Shown in pieces: positions 23,478 to 33,567 of a stretch of DNA of 64,000 nt. Each line of letters opens with the position of its first letter. Within the stretch, counting starts at the first letter, position 1. The DNA lies in the NCBI GenBank assembly GCA_000697055.1, contig JNDT01002360.1, positions 225,227 through 289,226 of the forward strand, written 5' to 3'. Both the position numbers and the translations under genes were made by a program. Under the pieces are notes generated by a model. The model had not been told where the DNA came from. It was given only the letters and a program-made list of their open reading frames with translations, and searched no databases. The stretch comes from Saksenaea vasiformis B4078. Lineage: Eukaryota > Mucoromycota > Mucoromycetes > Mucorales > Saksenaeaceae.

Positions 23478-24655
23478 TTTATTGAATGACACTTTACGCT
23501 ACTCTAAAATAAGTTATGCGTCCATGAAGAGCCAATTTTGCGCTGAGAGAAAAATAAATATGCGGTCATTGGTTAATCAATTGGTAACAAAATCATACGT
23601 TTACTTACATCAACTTGGCCCTCATGGACGCATAATTTATTGGAGCAGCATAAAAAATCATTCACGGTTAGTAAATGGATAATACTTTGGATGCCATTTC
23701 GCTTACCACCGAAGGGTATTTCCGCCCATTGACGGAGGCCAGAGCCCCGCACCTGGAGCGGTGGGGGCGGCGAGAGGTGGGGGGACCCGATGGCTTGGAA
23801 GCGGCCATTTTTAAACGGCGTGCAGAGGACTTGAAGCGATACATCGTCTGACAATCTATTGCGGAAGATGAACGATACTGAGTGAGTGTGTGTATGTGTG
23901 TGTGTGTGTGTGTGTGTGACAACGCTTACGTACTTTGAATGTGGGCATAAAGCACCAACACGGGCAAGACGGTTCGGGACAGCGGTCATGCAGCCTAAAC
24001 GGCATACAAGCAAATGAGTGATCCTGGATATGTAATAAAAAGTTGACATCCGTACCGGGAATGTTTGTACCAACAGAGCCAAAGAAGAAGAAGAAAAAAA
24101 AAGGAAAAAGAAGTGCTCGCTTTAAATATGCATCACTTTCCGTTATCTGAGACATTCTTTTTGTGTGAGATAAAAGGACCCTATCTTCAACACACTTTTT
24201 GCATGAGACGACGGAATCCTGTTTCTGAGACACCGTTTTTATGAGTCAAAAGAACCCGATCACTGATTCACCCCTTTGCTTGACACGATGGTACCCTATC
24301 ACCGACGCGCCTTTTGTGTGAGATAAAGAAAAAGCCGTACCTTCCACACACCCTTTGCATGAAATAAAAAAATTCGATCACTGATTGATCGTTTGCACGA
24401 GACGATGGTATCCTATCTCGAACACCAGATATCGAGCCCTATCTTTATCACGTCATTTGCACGAGACAATGAATTTCTGTCTCTGCCTTAGATAATGGAA
24501 AGCTATCAATGACACAAACGTAACGTGGAAGAGTATGATACGAAAATCACAGCATCGGATAAACGTAAAAATACGTGCTCCAAGACGCAGAGTTTATCTG
24601 GAAGTAACGTCAAATATCTTCGAATAGACGCAAATGGGTATTCAAAATCCAGTAG
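23478..24655 (+). repeat. Most complete copy of repeat family A (A6)
   Basis: Left end gtttattgaatgacacttta. A foldback follows: cgctactctaaaataagttatgcgtccatga (23495-23527) is the near-inverse of tcatggacgcataatttattggagcagcata (23622-23652). Next come ggttagtaaatgg, a G/C-rich centre with gcgtgcagaggacttgaagc, a GT microsatellite (23885-23918), ggttcgggacagcggtcatg, gagccaaagaagaag, and then about eight degenerate units of roughly 37 bp built on ttgcaygagacratggtaycc. The right end is cgcaaatgggtattcaaaat. The element is non-coding apart from its overlap of about 20 bp with the Fanzor ORF start. Confidence 0.8.
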
Positions 24656-27326
24656 TTGCCTACATTAATACAGGTCCGTCAAATGCACAAAGTACGTGCA
24701 CAGATTCCGTTCCGCGTCCTATCACTGGCAAAAAGTCAAAGGCTTTAATTAAAGCTGAAGCAGCGTACGCCAGGCAGGATGAGAAATACAAAGTCAAGGC
24801 AGCAATTCAGGAAAAAAAGAAGGAAGAGAGCATTGCATCAGGAAAGTCGATGCACTGTACTGCATGTGGAAAGACAGACCATCAACGCAGTTCGAACAAG
24901 CTGTGTACTTATTACACGAAGAAGAGAAGACCACCAAAGGATTTCAAGAGAACAAGTATCATCAAAGCTTCGTTGCAAAACACATGTCGTTCCTCTAAAT
25001 TCGTGAAAGCAGTTGAAGAACTTGTCAAACGTATACGCGATGTCACTTACGTAGGATCACTATTCGCCAACTTCTCTTTCGCTCAGTTGCTCTCGGATAA
25101 CCTCGCAATTCCTCAAATCACGCATGAACTATGCTACAGTATGTTTTCGTTGATTGCCGGTGAAGGCAAGCACGCTGATAATGCCCTACAAAAGGCATAT
25201 TCATGCTTCAAAGCATCCGTTCCTGGCTTCGATCAAGCCAACTTCCGATCTACCGGATATATGACTGTTGTTTCAATTGCGGCAAAAGAGTACGAGGAAA
25301 GGAATCCGCAACCATTTGACAGCAAAATTCGAACCAAAAACGATTACAGTATCTATTAGTCTGTATGTCCGATCAGACCGACGGCACCTTTTGGTGGGAG
25401 TCGACGGTAAATGAACGAAAGGTATTAGCGACTTTTATGATAAGCAGTCCTGTGGAGAGGAACCAACGTGGCCTTCATCCATTCCGAACGACAAGAAACA
25501 TCGTGACTACATCAAGTCCTGCGTGGAGTACCTATAGAAATCGATAAGTCACACGAAGTCTGACAGCCCAAGGCTCAGTGCGGAACTACATCTATTTCTT
25601 CCGTGGTTTTTTCAGGTGCTCAGGCGACTTGAGGAAAAGGTTTTTATCACAGAGCCAACACCTTAAAAGTACGTATCCACTGCGTATGTACATAGGATGG
25701 TAGATAAGGTATAACAACGGTTATCGTATATATATGATCTAATCAAGTCATAGATTCTGGATACGGAGAAGTTACCAAAACAACTACAAAAGAGTCTCGA
25801 AGTAGCTGTCCGGATAGCCATCTGCAAACGAGAAAAAATTGTTCTCCCAAAGAAACTGTCTCGTCTATCAGATGCTGCAACGACCAAGTTACAAAAGTTC
25901 ATCGACGAGACGGGTACTGCTATAGATGCGAAAACGTTTAGACCTGAGAAGTACACCGACCCACGGGGGGCAAGACGGTTCACCATACTGCCTCTTTACA
26001 GTACTCAGCTACGCCACATTACAATTGATAGCCAAGCGCTTGGGCGTTTAATGTGCAAGGCCGGACTTCGTAATTCGATGTCACCAATTGATGCTTCAAA
26101 GGCGAGAGAGGAATATTTCCGGTTGTTTGATATGGCCAAGATTGGGTATAAAACCCTGGATAGCCTTGAAACCGAGAGAGTCATGTTCTGGTAAGTATAT
26201 TTCATTTTGATTGATTTATTAAGATAAATTTCAGGAACAAAATACGAACGGATGGCACAGATGTCGAGTTTATTTTCAAAAAGTATAAAGCTCCCTACGA
26301 CCTGAAAAAGAAGCCGTTGACACCTGCAGACATGAAGGGAAGGTTTGAAGATGCTGTCGTTTGGGGTGTTGACCCCGGAGTATCTAGCATTTTCGTTGCT
26401 GCGGATGGAACAGGCACCTCACAGCATCGCATCCGTTCCGCAACAACTGACGAGTATTATTCCTTGTGTGGGTTTAATCATGCTTCAAACGTCAGACACC
26501 GCTATATCAAGCACGAACCAACCACAAAAGCGCTCATTGACAAGGCTCTTTCTTTGAAAACGGCCCATCTTGACAAGCTGATCACCGCTATTCGTTACCG
26601 CATTCAGCATTATGACGTTATTTCCGGAATTTTTTCTCGAGATCGAAGGCATTGATAGCCTTTTTTTTTTTTTTTACTGTATCTGAGTTTCTTTTACAGG
26701 TACAGAAAACTGCGATTTAAGAGCTATATAAAAAAACAAAAGGGAAGAAGTGAAATTGCAAAGAGGTTGCTTTATGGAAGCAGCAAGTACAATGAAAATA
26801 GCAAACAAAACATATGCAAGTCTAGTGATTCCAAATGGGTGCCAGTCTCTGCCAACGATCGAAGCGACGAAAAAAAATAAGCCCATTATCATTGCGTACG
26901 GAAATGCGGCATTTAGTGGTAGTATGAAGGGAAAAAAGGCAGCACCAACCAGGGCCATTCTCAAAGAACTGAAGCTAAAAGCTAAACAACGGAAGGTACT
27001 GTGTTGTGTCTATTTACATCTATACGAATAACCTTACATTTTAAAAGGCACCAACATTTGTGATTATGATAGATGAATATCTAACCTCACAAATATGTCC
27101 CGCCTGCCAGACCCGAAATCTAAGGAACGCAACTGAAATAAAAGATGCACGAGGAAATGAAGGCGCGAAGATCCACGCTGTACTGACATGCGGTAAAAAA
27201 GCATGTACGATGATGTATTGGAATCGTGACAACAGGGCAGCCTCAAACGTCCTTCACGTTTTCCAACATATGGAGGATCAGAGCGAGAAACGACCAACTG
27301 CATTTTGCAGACCAAAAAAAACTTGA
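24634..27326 (+). CDS. Fanzor (eukaryotic TnpB homologue), locus 1
   Basis: Candidate RNA-guided DNA endonuclease of the TnpB/IS200-605-derived superfamily. The first exon (24634 to about 25350) has a basic region, a zinc-knuckle-like CTACGKTDHQRSSNKLC, and the helical N-terminal region seen in Fanzors (KASLQNTCRSSKFVKAVEEL, then LCYSMFSLIAGEG). Middle exons include FTILPLYSTQLRHITIDSQA. The RuvC-I motif VVWGVDPGVSSIFVA has its Asp at 26371-26373. Next come LRFKSYIKKQKGRSE, then PIIIAYGNAAFSG, reached through a 43-nt GT-AG intron that removes an apparent frameshift at an A8 run. The C-terminal exon has DEYLTSQICPACQ, a second Cys pair (LTCGKKACTMM) and RuvC-III YWNRDNRAASN (Asp 27228-27230). 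At least six introns are needed. Joins near 25350-25700 and 26640-26700 are unresolved, so intactness is not proven. The third catalytic acid is not placed. Confidence 0.85.
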
Positions 27327-28897
27327 TATTATTCAGTTATAGAATTCTATCCCATAACCTTGTTATGTACACAAATGCACATCCCCGCCCCTCTCACTTG
27401 TACACCCCAATCCCTCCAGGAATGACGCAGCTTGATAAATTTGCTACGCATCCCAGATAATGCGGTCAAAGCTTGATAAAAAGGCAATTCGTGCAATCGC
27501 TTTACAGTCGTTACGAGGAAAGTACGGTAGTTCAATATTCAACTGAGTGCCAAATCATGACAAAGAAAGTAGCGTCAAATTTCGCGCATCCGCCTTTGAC
27601 AGCATACTGTTCTTCTGTCGTACATTGGACTAGACGCAGATATGTGATGCACCTTATCTTCGCATTATCGCCACGTTGTGTTGAAGCCTCCTGTTCATGT
27701 GGAGCGGTATCCATCTATCCGCTCTGCCATAGAGCGTGTCAAAGTGCTCGTTTGTTCGATTATGCCACACTTTTTTAATACATTTATGTCTTTTGCTGTT
27801 TTACTGTGATGCCCAATGATACTCTATGTGAATATGAACTTGATTTTGTTTAGTAACGTCCTATTGTACGTATACTATTTTGTTATAATGTGCAATATGG
27901 AACGTTCCATTCTGTATAGTGCACAACGTGGAACGTTTCCGTATTGAACAGCGTTTAATATAAGAACGTCCCATATTGCATTAAGGTTCATGACACTCTA
28001 TTTGACGTACGCTAGTTGTAATGTCTAAAGAGGTAGAGATCATCATCGATAATGCAATCATCATCCAATGTAGTTGACACCTAGAACCAACTCAGTAATC
28101 ATTATTGTTTGTGTAGAAATTTTTTATCGTTTCTTTTCATTATGACGCTTTCTACCGATTAAGTACAATATATGTATGATTTACCCGATTCTCCACCTTT
28201 GTTTTCTCTCAGTGCTCACCATCAAAGATGTATAAAAAGAAATTTTCTGAAGATATCACCGTCCTGTTCATAGTTCTGGGTTTTTCTGCGTGCACTGCAC
28301 TGGCGCACCCTTACCTTCAAAATGGTGTAGTTGAAGGTATTTGCAATTTGTTGTTGTCTTGTTCCATTTTATTGGGAGCCACCTCCAAAGGTCACTCCAC
28401 ATTCGTTGGGCCCAGCATGAGCAACAAACGACTAAAATATAAAGTAAGGATCTTTGAAGGTATTCAAAAGTCTTGTAGACACGAAACTACTCCCAAACAG
28501 AAATAACAAACAAATATGCAGCTTCCAAGCATACTTGTGCTTTCGAAGGACACAATCGATGGAATATAAACGTTTATCATAACGAGTATTCGTTTCTTTC
28601 AGAAAGGTCATTTGAAGGATGTTTGCCCGTTGATATCAAGCGGTGCTCATTAAAGTATGTCCATTGAAAAAACGAAGAGACATCAAAGTAGGGACAATGA
28701 ATCAAATAATTTTCAGACCCCGCTTTTCATTGTTCGCCACCGATAAATACTCCCAACCATGAAAAACAGTTTTTTATCCCATCGTTTACTTCTCTTTTAT
28801 CGTTCGGTTACTTTCTCCATTGCTGTACAACAGCTTTTTCTTCTCTTCATCTTTTTTTCTTTCCTACCTTTTTTTTTTAACCGCCTACACCGCCGCA
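27327..28897. other. Spacer between the two Fanzor genes
   Basis: AT-rich. An inverted repeat lies at about 27889-27984. A 92-codon plus-strand ORF (28228-28506) has a hydrophobic N-terminus (VLFIVLGFSACTALAHPYL) and a possible donor after RLKYK; it is not recognised and could be a leftover exon. A C/T-rich tract (28790-28880) directly precedes the next Fanzor start, as expected of a promoter or leader. Confidence 0.4.
27889..27984. repeat. Short inverted repeat with internal echo
   Basis: tgcaatatggaacgttcc near the left end is nearly the inverse of gaacgtcccatattgca at the right end. A third related block, aacgtggaacgtttcc, lies between them. It is non-coding; it may be a small foldback element. 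Confidence 0.65.
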
Positions 28898-31800
28898 ATG
28901 GCGGAACGGGGGGCCTCTCTTCGGGAAATAAGTCAATTTTCGGTAACGAGACAGTGCAAACTGTCTACGTTACTTCGGGAACCGTACAAAAATTACAGAG
29001 TACGTATGCCAATGTCATATCAAGTAACTAACAATTATATATATCTATTTCGTACATTGGCAGAACAATACACAATATTAAGAAGAGATGCTGCAAAATT
29101 AGCAAACATGCACATACTGAACTTGCTGGAGCATCAAGATCGTTTCAGTGAGTTTCCACTGATAACAGAAATACCTTTTTGGGACCGATGTTTCTACACC
29201 GTAGCCACGTTGTCAGAAAACGACCAAATCAAACTTGTAAGTGCTTGATTATTATCAGTTTTCTGTGGAGTCTGTAACTGTTTGAAATAGTTTCATACTT
29301 TCAAATCAGAATGGCAATGGGACCTTGCAGATACATTTATAAATGACTTTGCACCGGCCCGCGCCCGCTGTATGTAACATGCTTTTGTTTCTTGATTGGA
29401 TTTTAACCTTCTATGGCTTACAGTCTACGTTCCCCCCAGCTCACACCACTCTTCAAATCAACTAGCAGCACGTTCGCCACTCAAATGGCCGCGGGTACAG
29501 TAATCGATTATGTAGATAAGAACTAAACATACTCACGAAAACAATACCATTTCCCCAACTAAGCGCCATCTGAAGGAGAACTGGCAAAAATACATGCGAA
29601 GATTGTGGATTGCCTTCTGGCAAAATGTGGCATCGGATGAAAATATCAGCTTGCCACAAACTTACCGGCAGCTTGGTAGAACTGCTTTTAAATGAAGCAG
29701 CGACTCATATCTCTCCTTAGCGGATAACATAATTGCAAGTATCTTCCGTGATGACCCTTTTATTCCAGAAGACCGGGAATGGTGCCCACGACGGGTTGAC
29801 GTAGAAATACTATACACGTAAGGATTGCATATTGCAAAACATGTATTAATTCACTGATATTATAGCGAAAGTCTTGAAGCCTACCAAAGATATATTGCCC
29901 CAGCTGGAACTAGGAGAAGACGAAGAAGAACTGAATTCGATTGCAGCTGCCAACATTGTACAGTACATGCATTGGATGGGTCAAAGGACGGTGGAACTGG
30001 ACGGGAAACGTTGGACATTACTTCCAATGGCAAAACATCAGACCGGTAGATTATGCAGTGAAACCGTTTAACGTGTATTTACGTTTCATATAGCTTTCTT
30101 CCCCTTTAACAACATTATATTCCCTAAATTCATAGTAGAAGCGGAAAAGAAAGGAATGCCCGTGCCAGAGCAGCTAATGGTAACTATATAGATATTGCGT
30201 ATAGTTCTTCACCATGCTCAATGTCGTTGTCTAGACATCTGTACAAAGACGATACGAAATGCGTCCGCGGCGAACGTTCATACCGCAGACCGAATTCATG
30301 CGTCGCTGCCGAGATAACAAGCTTTGGAAGGAACAAGTATGGAAAGCAATCTTCGACTTCTCAAAAGTGCAGAAGCATTTCAGGCGCTATGATGATGGAC
30401 CAGACGGTATGCTAGTTCCGGGGATGACACTTCTGTATTAATCGGACGCAATAGTTTCATGGGCCGCCCAGATCAAGTTTATATACAGCTTGCAGACAGA
30501 TAGTGTGTCAGTCAGCATTAGATTCGTCAATACAATTCCCAGAAGTATGTATCATCATATACATTACAGCTCCCTTTGTTCCATGTTTGCTCATTCTTTG
30601 GTATTTTATCATCTTATAGTGCCAAAGCCATCATCCAGAAAAGAGTTTAACTTCCTTTCGCGGAACGTGGACGTTTCCAACCAGAGAAGTGGCATATATC
30701 ATCTGAGAAAGTAACCCGTCGGCTGGACTCCAGAAACGCTCGAGACACATCGGATTGTCGGTGTTGATCCCGGTATGATTAAAAATCTCAAGAAGTAGAT
30801 AGGATGGTTTACGTCTAGTTGACCAATTAGGTATACGATCTATAATCACAGCCGTTGATTCCGATCTAGCCGATCCTGAGACCAGACGTGAACATATATA
30901 TACTCGGTTACCAATAGGCGCTATAAGTAAGTGGTAGATACCGTTTGTATCTCTAAACCTAATGATGTACCAATCTAGGGTGGCGTCGATGTTTGCATGG
31001 GCCAGGCAACAAGAACTTCGGAACAGAGAGGATGCAGAGATCCAAGCTGTGTACACGCGGCTGAGTGACACCCCACCCAAAGTTGCCAGTTTACCAGAGT
31101 TTGCTGCTTATGTCAGAACTTTGAGTCAAGAACCGTGCAGGTACTTAAGCGGCTGTAATTTTGTTCAAGCTAATAATATATGGAATAGAATAAAAGAATT
31201 CAATTCTAGCTATCGCCACAGAGAGACTCGGGAGCGCCTTGCTGCTCAACGGAAGGTGGCACTACATCGCAGCGCGGACAAATCAATTGGGAAATACGGA
31301 GCGGCAGACATTGTAAGGTCATGAAGGTTGTGGCATAGTTTGTAACAATTGGTATAGCCATTGCAATGGGTGCATAAGGATAAGAAAAGAGTGCGCAGGA
31401 GAGAAAGACAGTGGATTAGGGCATTCGAGCAACAAGATACTAGGCCGGCGATAGTAGCGTTTGGCGACACAGATTTACGGCCGATGCATGGCCAGGCGCC
31501 CTTACCAATCAAGGTATGTACAAATCTAAACATGCCGTTGCTAAATCGCATCCTTAGGGTTTCCGCCAAATCATGTCCCAAAAGGCACTAGTTGTCTCTA
31601 TTGATGAATACCGAACAAGCAAAGTGTGCAGTATATGCGACAATGAAACGGTCGAAGTTCGTCAGGCCGGGCAGAGGTGTAGACACAAGTTCGTATACAT
31701 GGTCTTCAGTATGTGTTCATCTGACGCTCATGAAATTGATAAAAAAATACCTACGACTTGCAACTGATAAACGAAGAAGACAACGTTGCCTGGACAATGA

Positions 31801-33360
31801 GAATAATGTGCTCTGCTATTCTTCAGTATGTCCCGCAAAAACAACTTACGGTACTACACTCCCCTCCAAAAAAAAAATACTCGTACAACTTGGTGTAATC
31901 CAGCAACATGATATCGCCTTAAGCAAATCTTAAGGTCCAGTACTCATAAAGTATAAACACCAAAACTCTCAAACTCGATACGACCATAGTAAACATGTAT
32001 ATATTTATTCCATACTCAGAAAATATACTGTTTAATATTGGTATGCCCACCATGGGCGTCAATAACAGCTTGACATCTTCTGGGCATAGATTCCACCAAC
32101 TTTCTACATACCTCGGAGGGTATCTTGGCCCACTCGTCAAGCAATGCCTGACCCAACTGTTTTGCATTCAGAATGCTATGTCTTATGGGCGTAAGGATTC
32201 GCCCCACTTCGTCCCAGAGATGCTCGATTGGGTTCCGATCGGGACTTTGAGCGGGCCACTTCCCAATGGTCGGTATCTTGTTCATCTGTTTCCACCATGT
32301 CGCGTAAGCGCCGACATGGCAGCTGGCACCGTCCTCCTGAAGTACATATTCAACCTCTTGACCGTCAGCAACCATCTCCCGAAGGTACGGACAGAAAGCC
32401 TCTGACAACGTGTTCACATACTCATCCTGGTTCATGTTGCCGGTGATGAGCCGAATTGGGCCAACACCGGCAGCAGTGAAGGCTGCCCATATCATCACCG
32501 AACCACCACCATACTTGGTTATCCGAGTGATGTGACGTTCCTGAAGACCTTCTCCATCTTTTCTCAACACGCGCTGTCTACCATCGTTGCCTTCGACGCG
32601 AAATCGAGACTCATCAGACCACATCACCTCGGCCCATTGTTCAGTTGTCCAATGGAGGTGCTCGGTTGCCCATTTCAAACGGCTTTCCTTATGCCGCGAC
32701 GTTAGTTTGGGTCTAGTAACAGGACGGCATGAAAAGAAGCCAAGCGCGTGAGCCTCCTTGCAAAATGTGTTGAGAGACACGGTGATCGAATCGCGCTGCG
32801 CCAAGGGAAGATGGTACCCCAATGGCTTTCTTGGTTCCCGGCGAATGTTCGAAGCAATGAGACGTGAGGCTCGTTCTGATATCTTCTTTGGTCTCCCAGG
32901 ACGCTTTTTAGGTGCAGCGTCGCCATTTTTTTCTATGGCTTTTATAATCGTACTAACTGTAGAACGGGGAATATTCTTCTGCTTGGCAATTTGACCATAG
33001 GACATTCCAGCAAGCCTCCTCCCAAGGATCTGGTTGCATTCACTGACCGAAACTTCGGCATAGGGTTTACGAGGAGTGTTGGTAATGTTTTGTAGTGGCA
33101 TCGCGTGGACTTTTTGGAGGGGAGTGTATCAACTTAGCCTGAAATTGTATCATGTACTAACTTGACGATAGGTTTGCAATCGTGGCAGTCTCCATATATT
33201 ACAGATTGTCTTCTCGTAGTCCCAACAGGTGTGGAATCGAGACGTAAATGCTGGAAAAAACATGCGACGAATACTGGAGGCGTACATTCGATCTGGATGT
33301 AACATTGACTCTCGTCCAGTAGCGCTTCAGAGGCCATCACGGCCACCACAAACAGTGTAA
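28898..33360 (+). CDS. Fanzor (eukaryotic TnpB homologue), locus 2, with intronic Tc1
   Basis: A divergent second Fanzor. The start MAERGASLREISQFSV is at 28898. Exons join through many short introns: LRRDAAKLANMHILNLLEHQ, SEWQWDLADTFINDFAPARA, RRHLKENWQKYMRRLWIAF, ADNIIASIFRDDPFIPEDRE, NSIAAANIVQYMHWMGQRTV, FIPQTEFMRRCRDNKLWKEQ. RuvC-I IVGVDPG is split by an intron right after the Gly codon begins (Asp 30766-30768) and continues IRSIITAVDSD. Then come MFAWARQQELRNREDAE, PAIVAFGDTDL, the zinc ribbon VSIDEYRTSKVCSICDNETV, QRCLDNENNVLCYSS and RuvC-III VWNRDVNAGKNM (33229 onward), ending at TAA 33358-33360. The final intron (GT 31826, AG 33228) contains a complete Tc1 element. One join near 29820-29880 is out of phase by eye, so the gene may be decayed there. 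Confidence 0.82.
31857..33126 (-). mobile_element. Tc1/mariner-family transposon, apparently intact
   Basis: The element of about 1.27 kb is bounded by near-perfect terminal inverted repeats (cactcccctccaaaaa at the left; its inverse tttttggaggggagtg at the right). TA dinucleotides flank both ends (31855-31856 and 33127-33128), the target duplication of this superfamily. It encodes one uninterrupted transposase on the minus strand. It sits inside the last intron of Fanzor locus 2, antisense to it. Confidence 0.93.
32016..33101 (-). CDS. Tc1-type DDE transposase
   Basis: Single 361-codon ORF, a full length for Tc1 transposases. The N-terminal paired-like DNA-binding region has two HTH motifs (AGMSYGQIAKQKNIPRSTVS, then a basic GRPKK AT-hook-like linker and ASRLIASNIRREPRKPLGYH). 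The catalytic core has the three acids in order: VMWSDESRF, VLQEDGASCH and PDRNPIEHLWDE, with about 34-35 residues between the second Asp and the Glu. The Gly-rich block KYGGGSVMIWAAF is typical of Tc1. There is no stop or frameshift, so it may be functional. Start ATG at 33099-33101, just inside the right terminal repeat. Confidence 0.95.
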   Translation of the reverse strand: MPLQNITNTPRKPYAEVSVSECNQILGRRLAGMSYGQIAKQKNIPRSTVSTIIKAIEKNGDAAPKKRPGRPKKISERASRLIASNIRREPRKPLGYHLPLAQRDSITVSLNTFCKEAHALGFFSCRPVTRPKLTSRHKESRLKWATEHLHWTTEQWAEVMWSDESRFRVEGNDGRQRVLRKDGEGLQERHITRITKYGGGSVMIWAAFTAAGVGPIRLITGNMNQDEYVNTLSEAFCPYLREMVADGQEVEYVLQEDGASCHVGAYATWWKQMNKIPTIGKWPAQSPDRNPIEHLWDEVGRILTPIRHSILNAKQLGQALLDEWAKIPSEVCRKLVESMPRRCQAVIDAHGGHTNIKQYIF

Positions 33361-33567
33361 GAACAAGTTCTCACAGACAGTTAAAGAGCTGTCATCTAGC
33401 CTCCTGTGAGGCACGGGTTTCGTACGGTAAGCGGAAACAAATTTTTCTGACTATCTGTACTGACGTCATTGGGGTGCGTGTAGCGGAGCCCCAAAACTCG
33501 TGCGTGTAGCGGAACCCCAATTTCCCACTTGGCAGAGCTGCTTTTCTTTTACCAGAATATTTTCAAG

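Noticed and set aside
23885..23918. GT dinucleotide tract as a regulatory element
   Set aside because: It is a simple microsatellite inside one family A copy and is absent from the other copies.
24160..24500. CRISPR-like array (about 37-bp spaced similar units)
   Set aside because: The units are degenerate, contiguous and without unique spacers, recur in a dispersed eukaryotic repeat, and no cas genes are present.
26868..26885. Frameshift at an A8 run in Fanzor locus 1
   Set aside because: A canonical 43-nt intron (gtgcca...aataag) removes the stop and keeps the phase from SSDSKW to PIIIAYGN.
24634..27326. Bacterial contamination or an IS605/IS607 insertion sequence
   Set aside because: The TnpB-like domain is split by several spliceosomal-type introns and has the long Fanzor N-terminal region, so it is a eukaryotic copy.
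27640..27780. Possible tRNA gene
   Set aside because: Some paired-looking blocks (gctctgccatagagc) occur, but no complete cloverleaf with T-loop and anticodon stem could be built.
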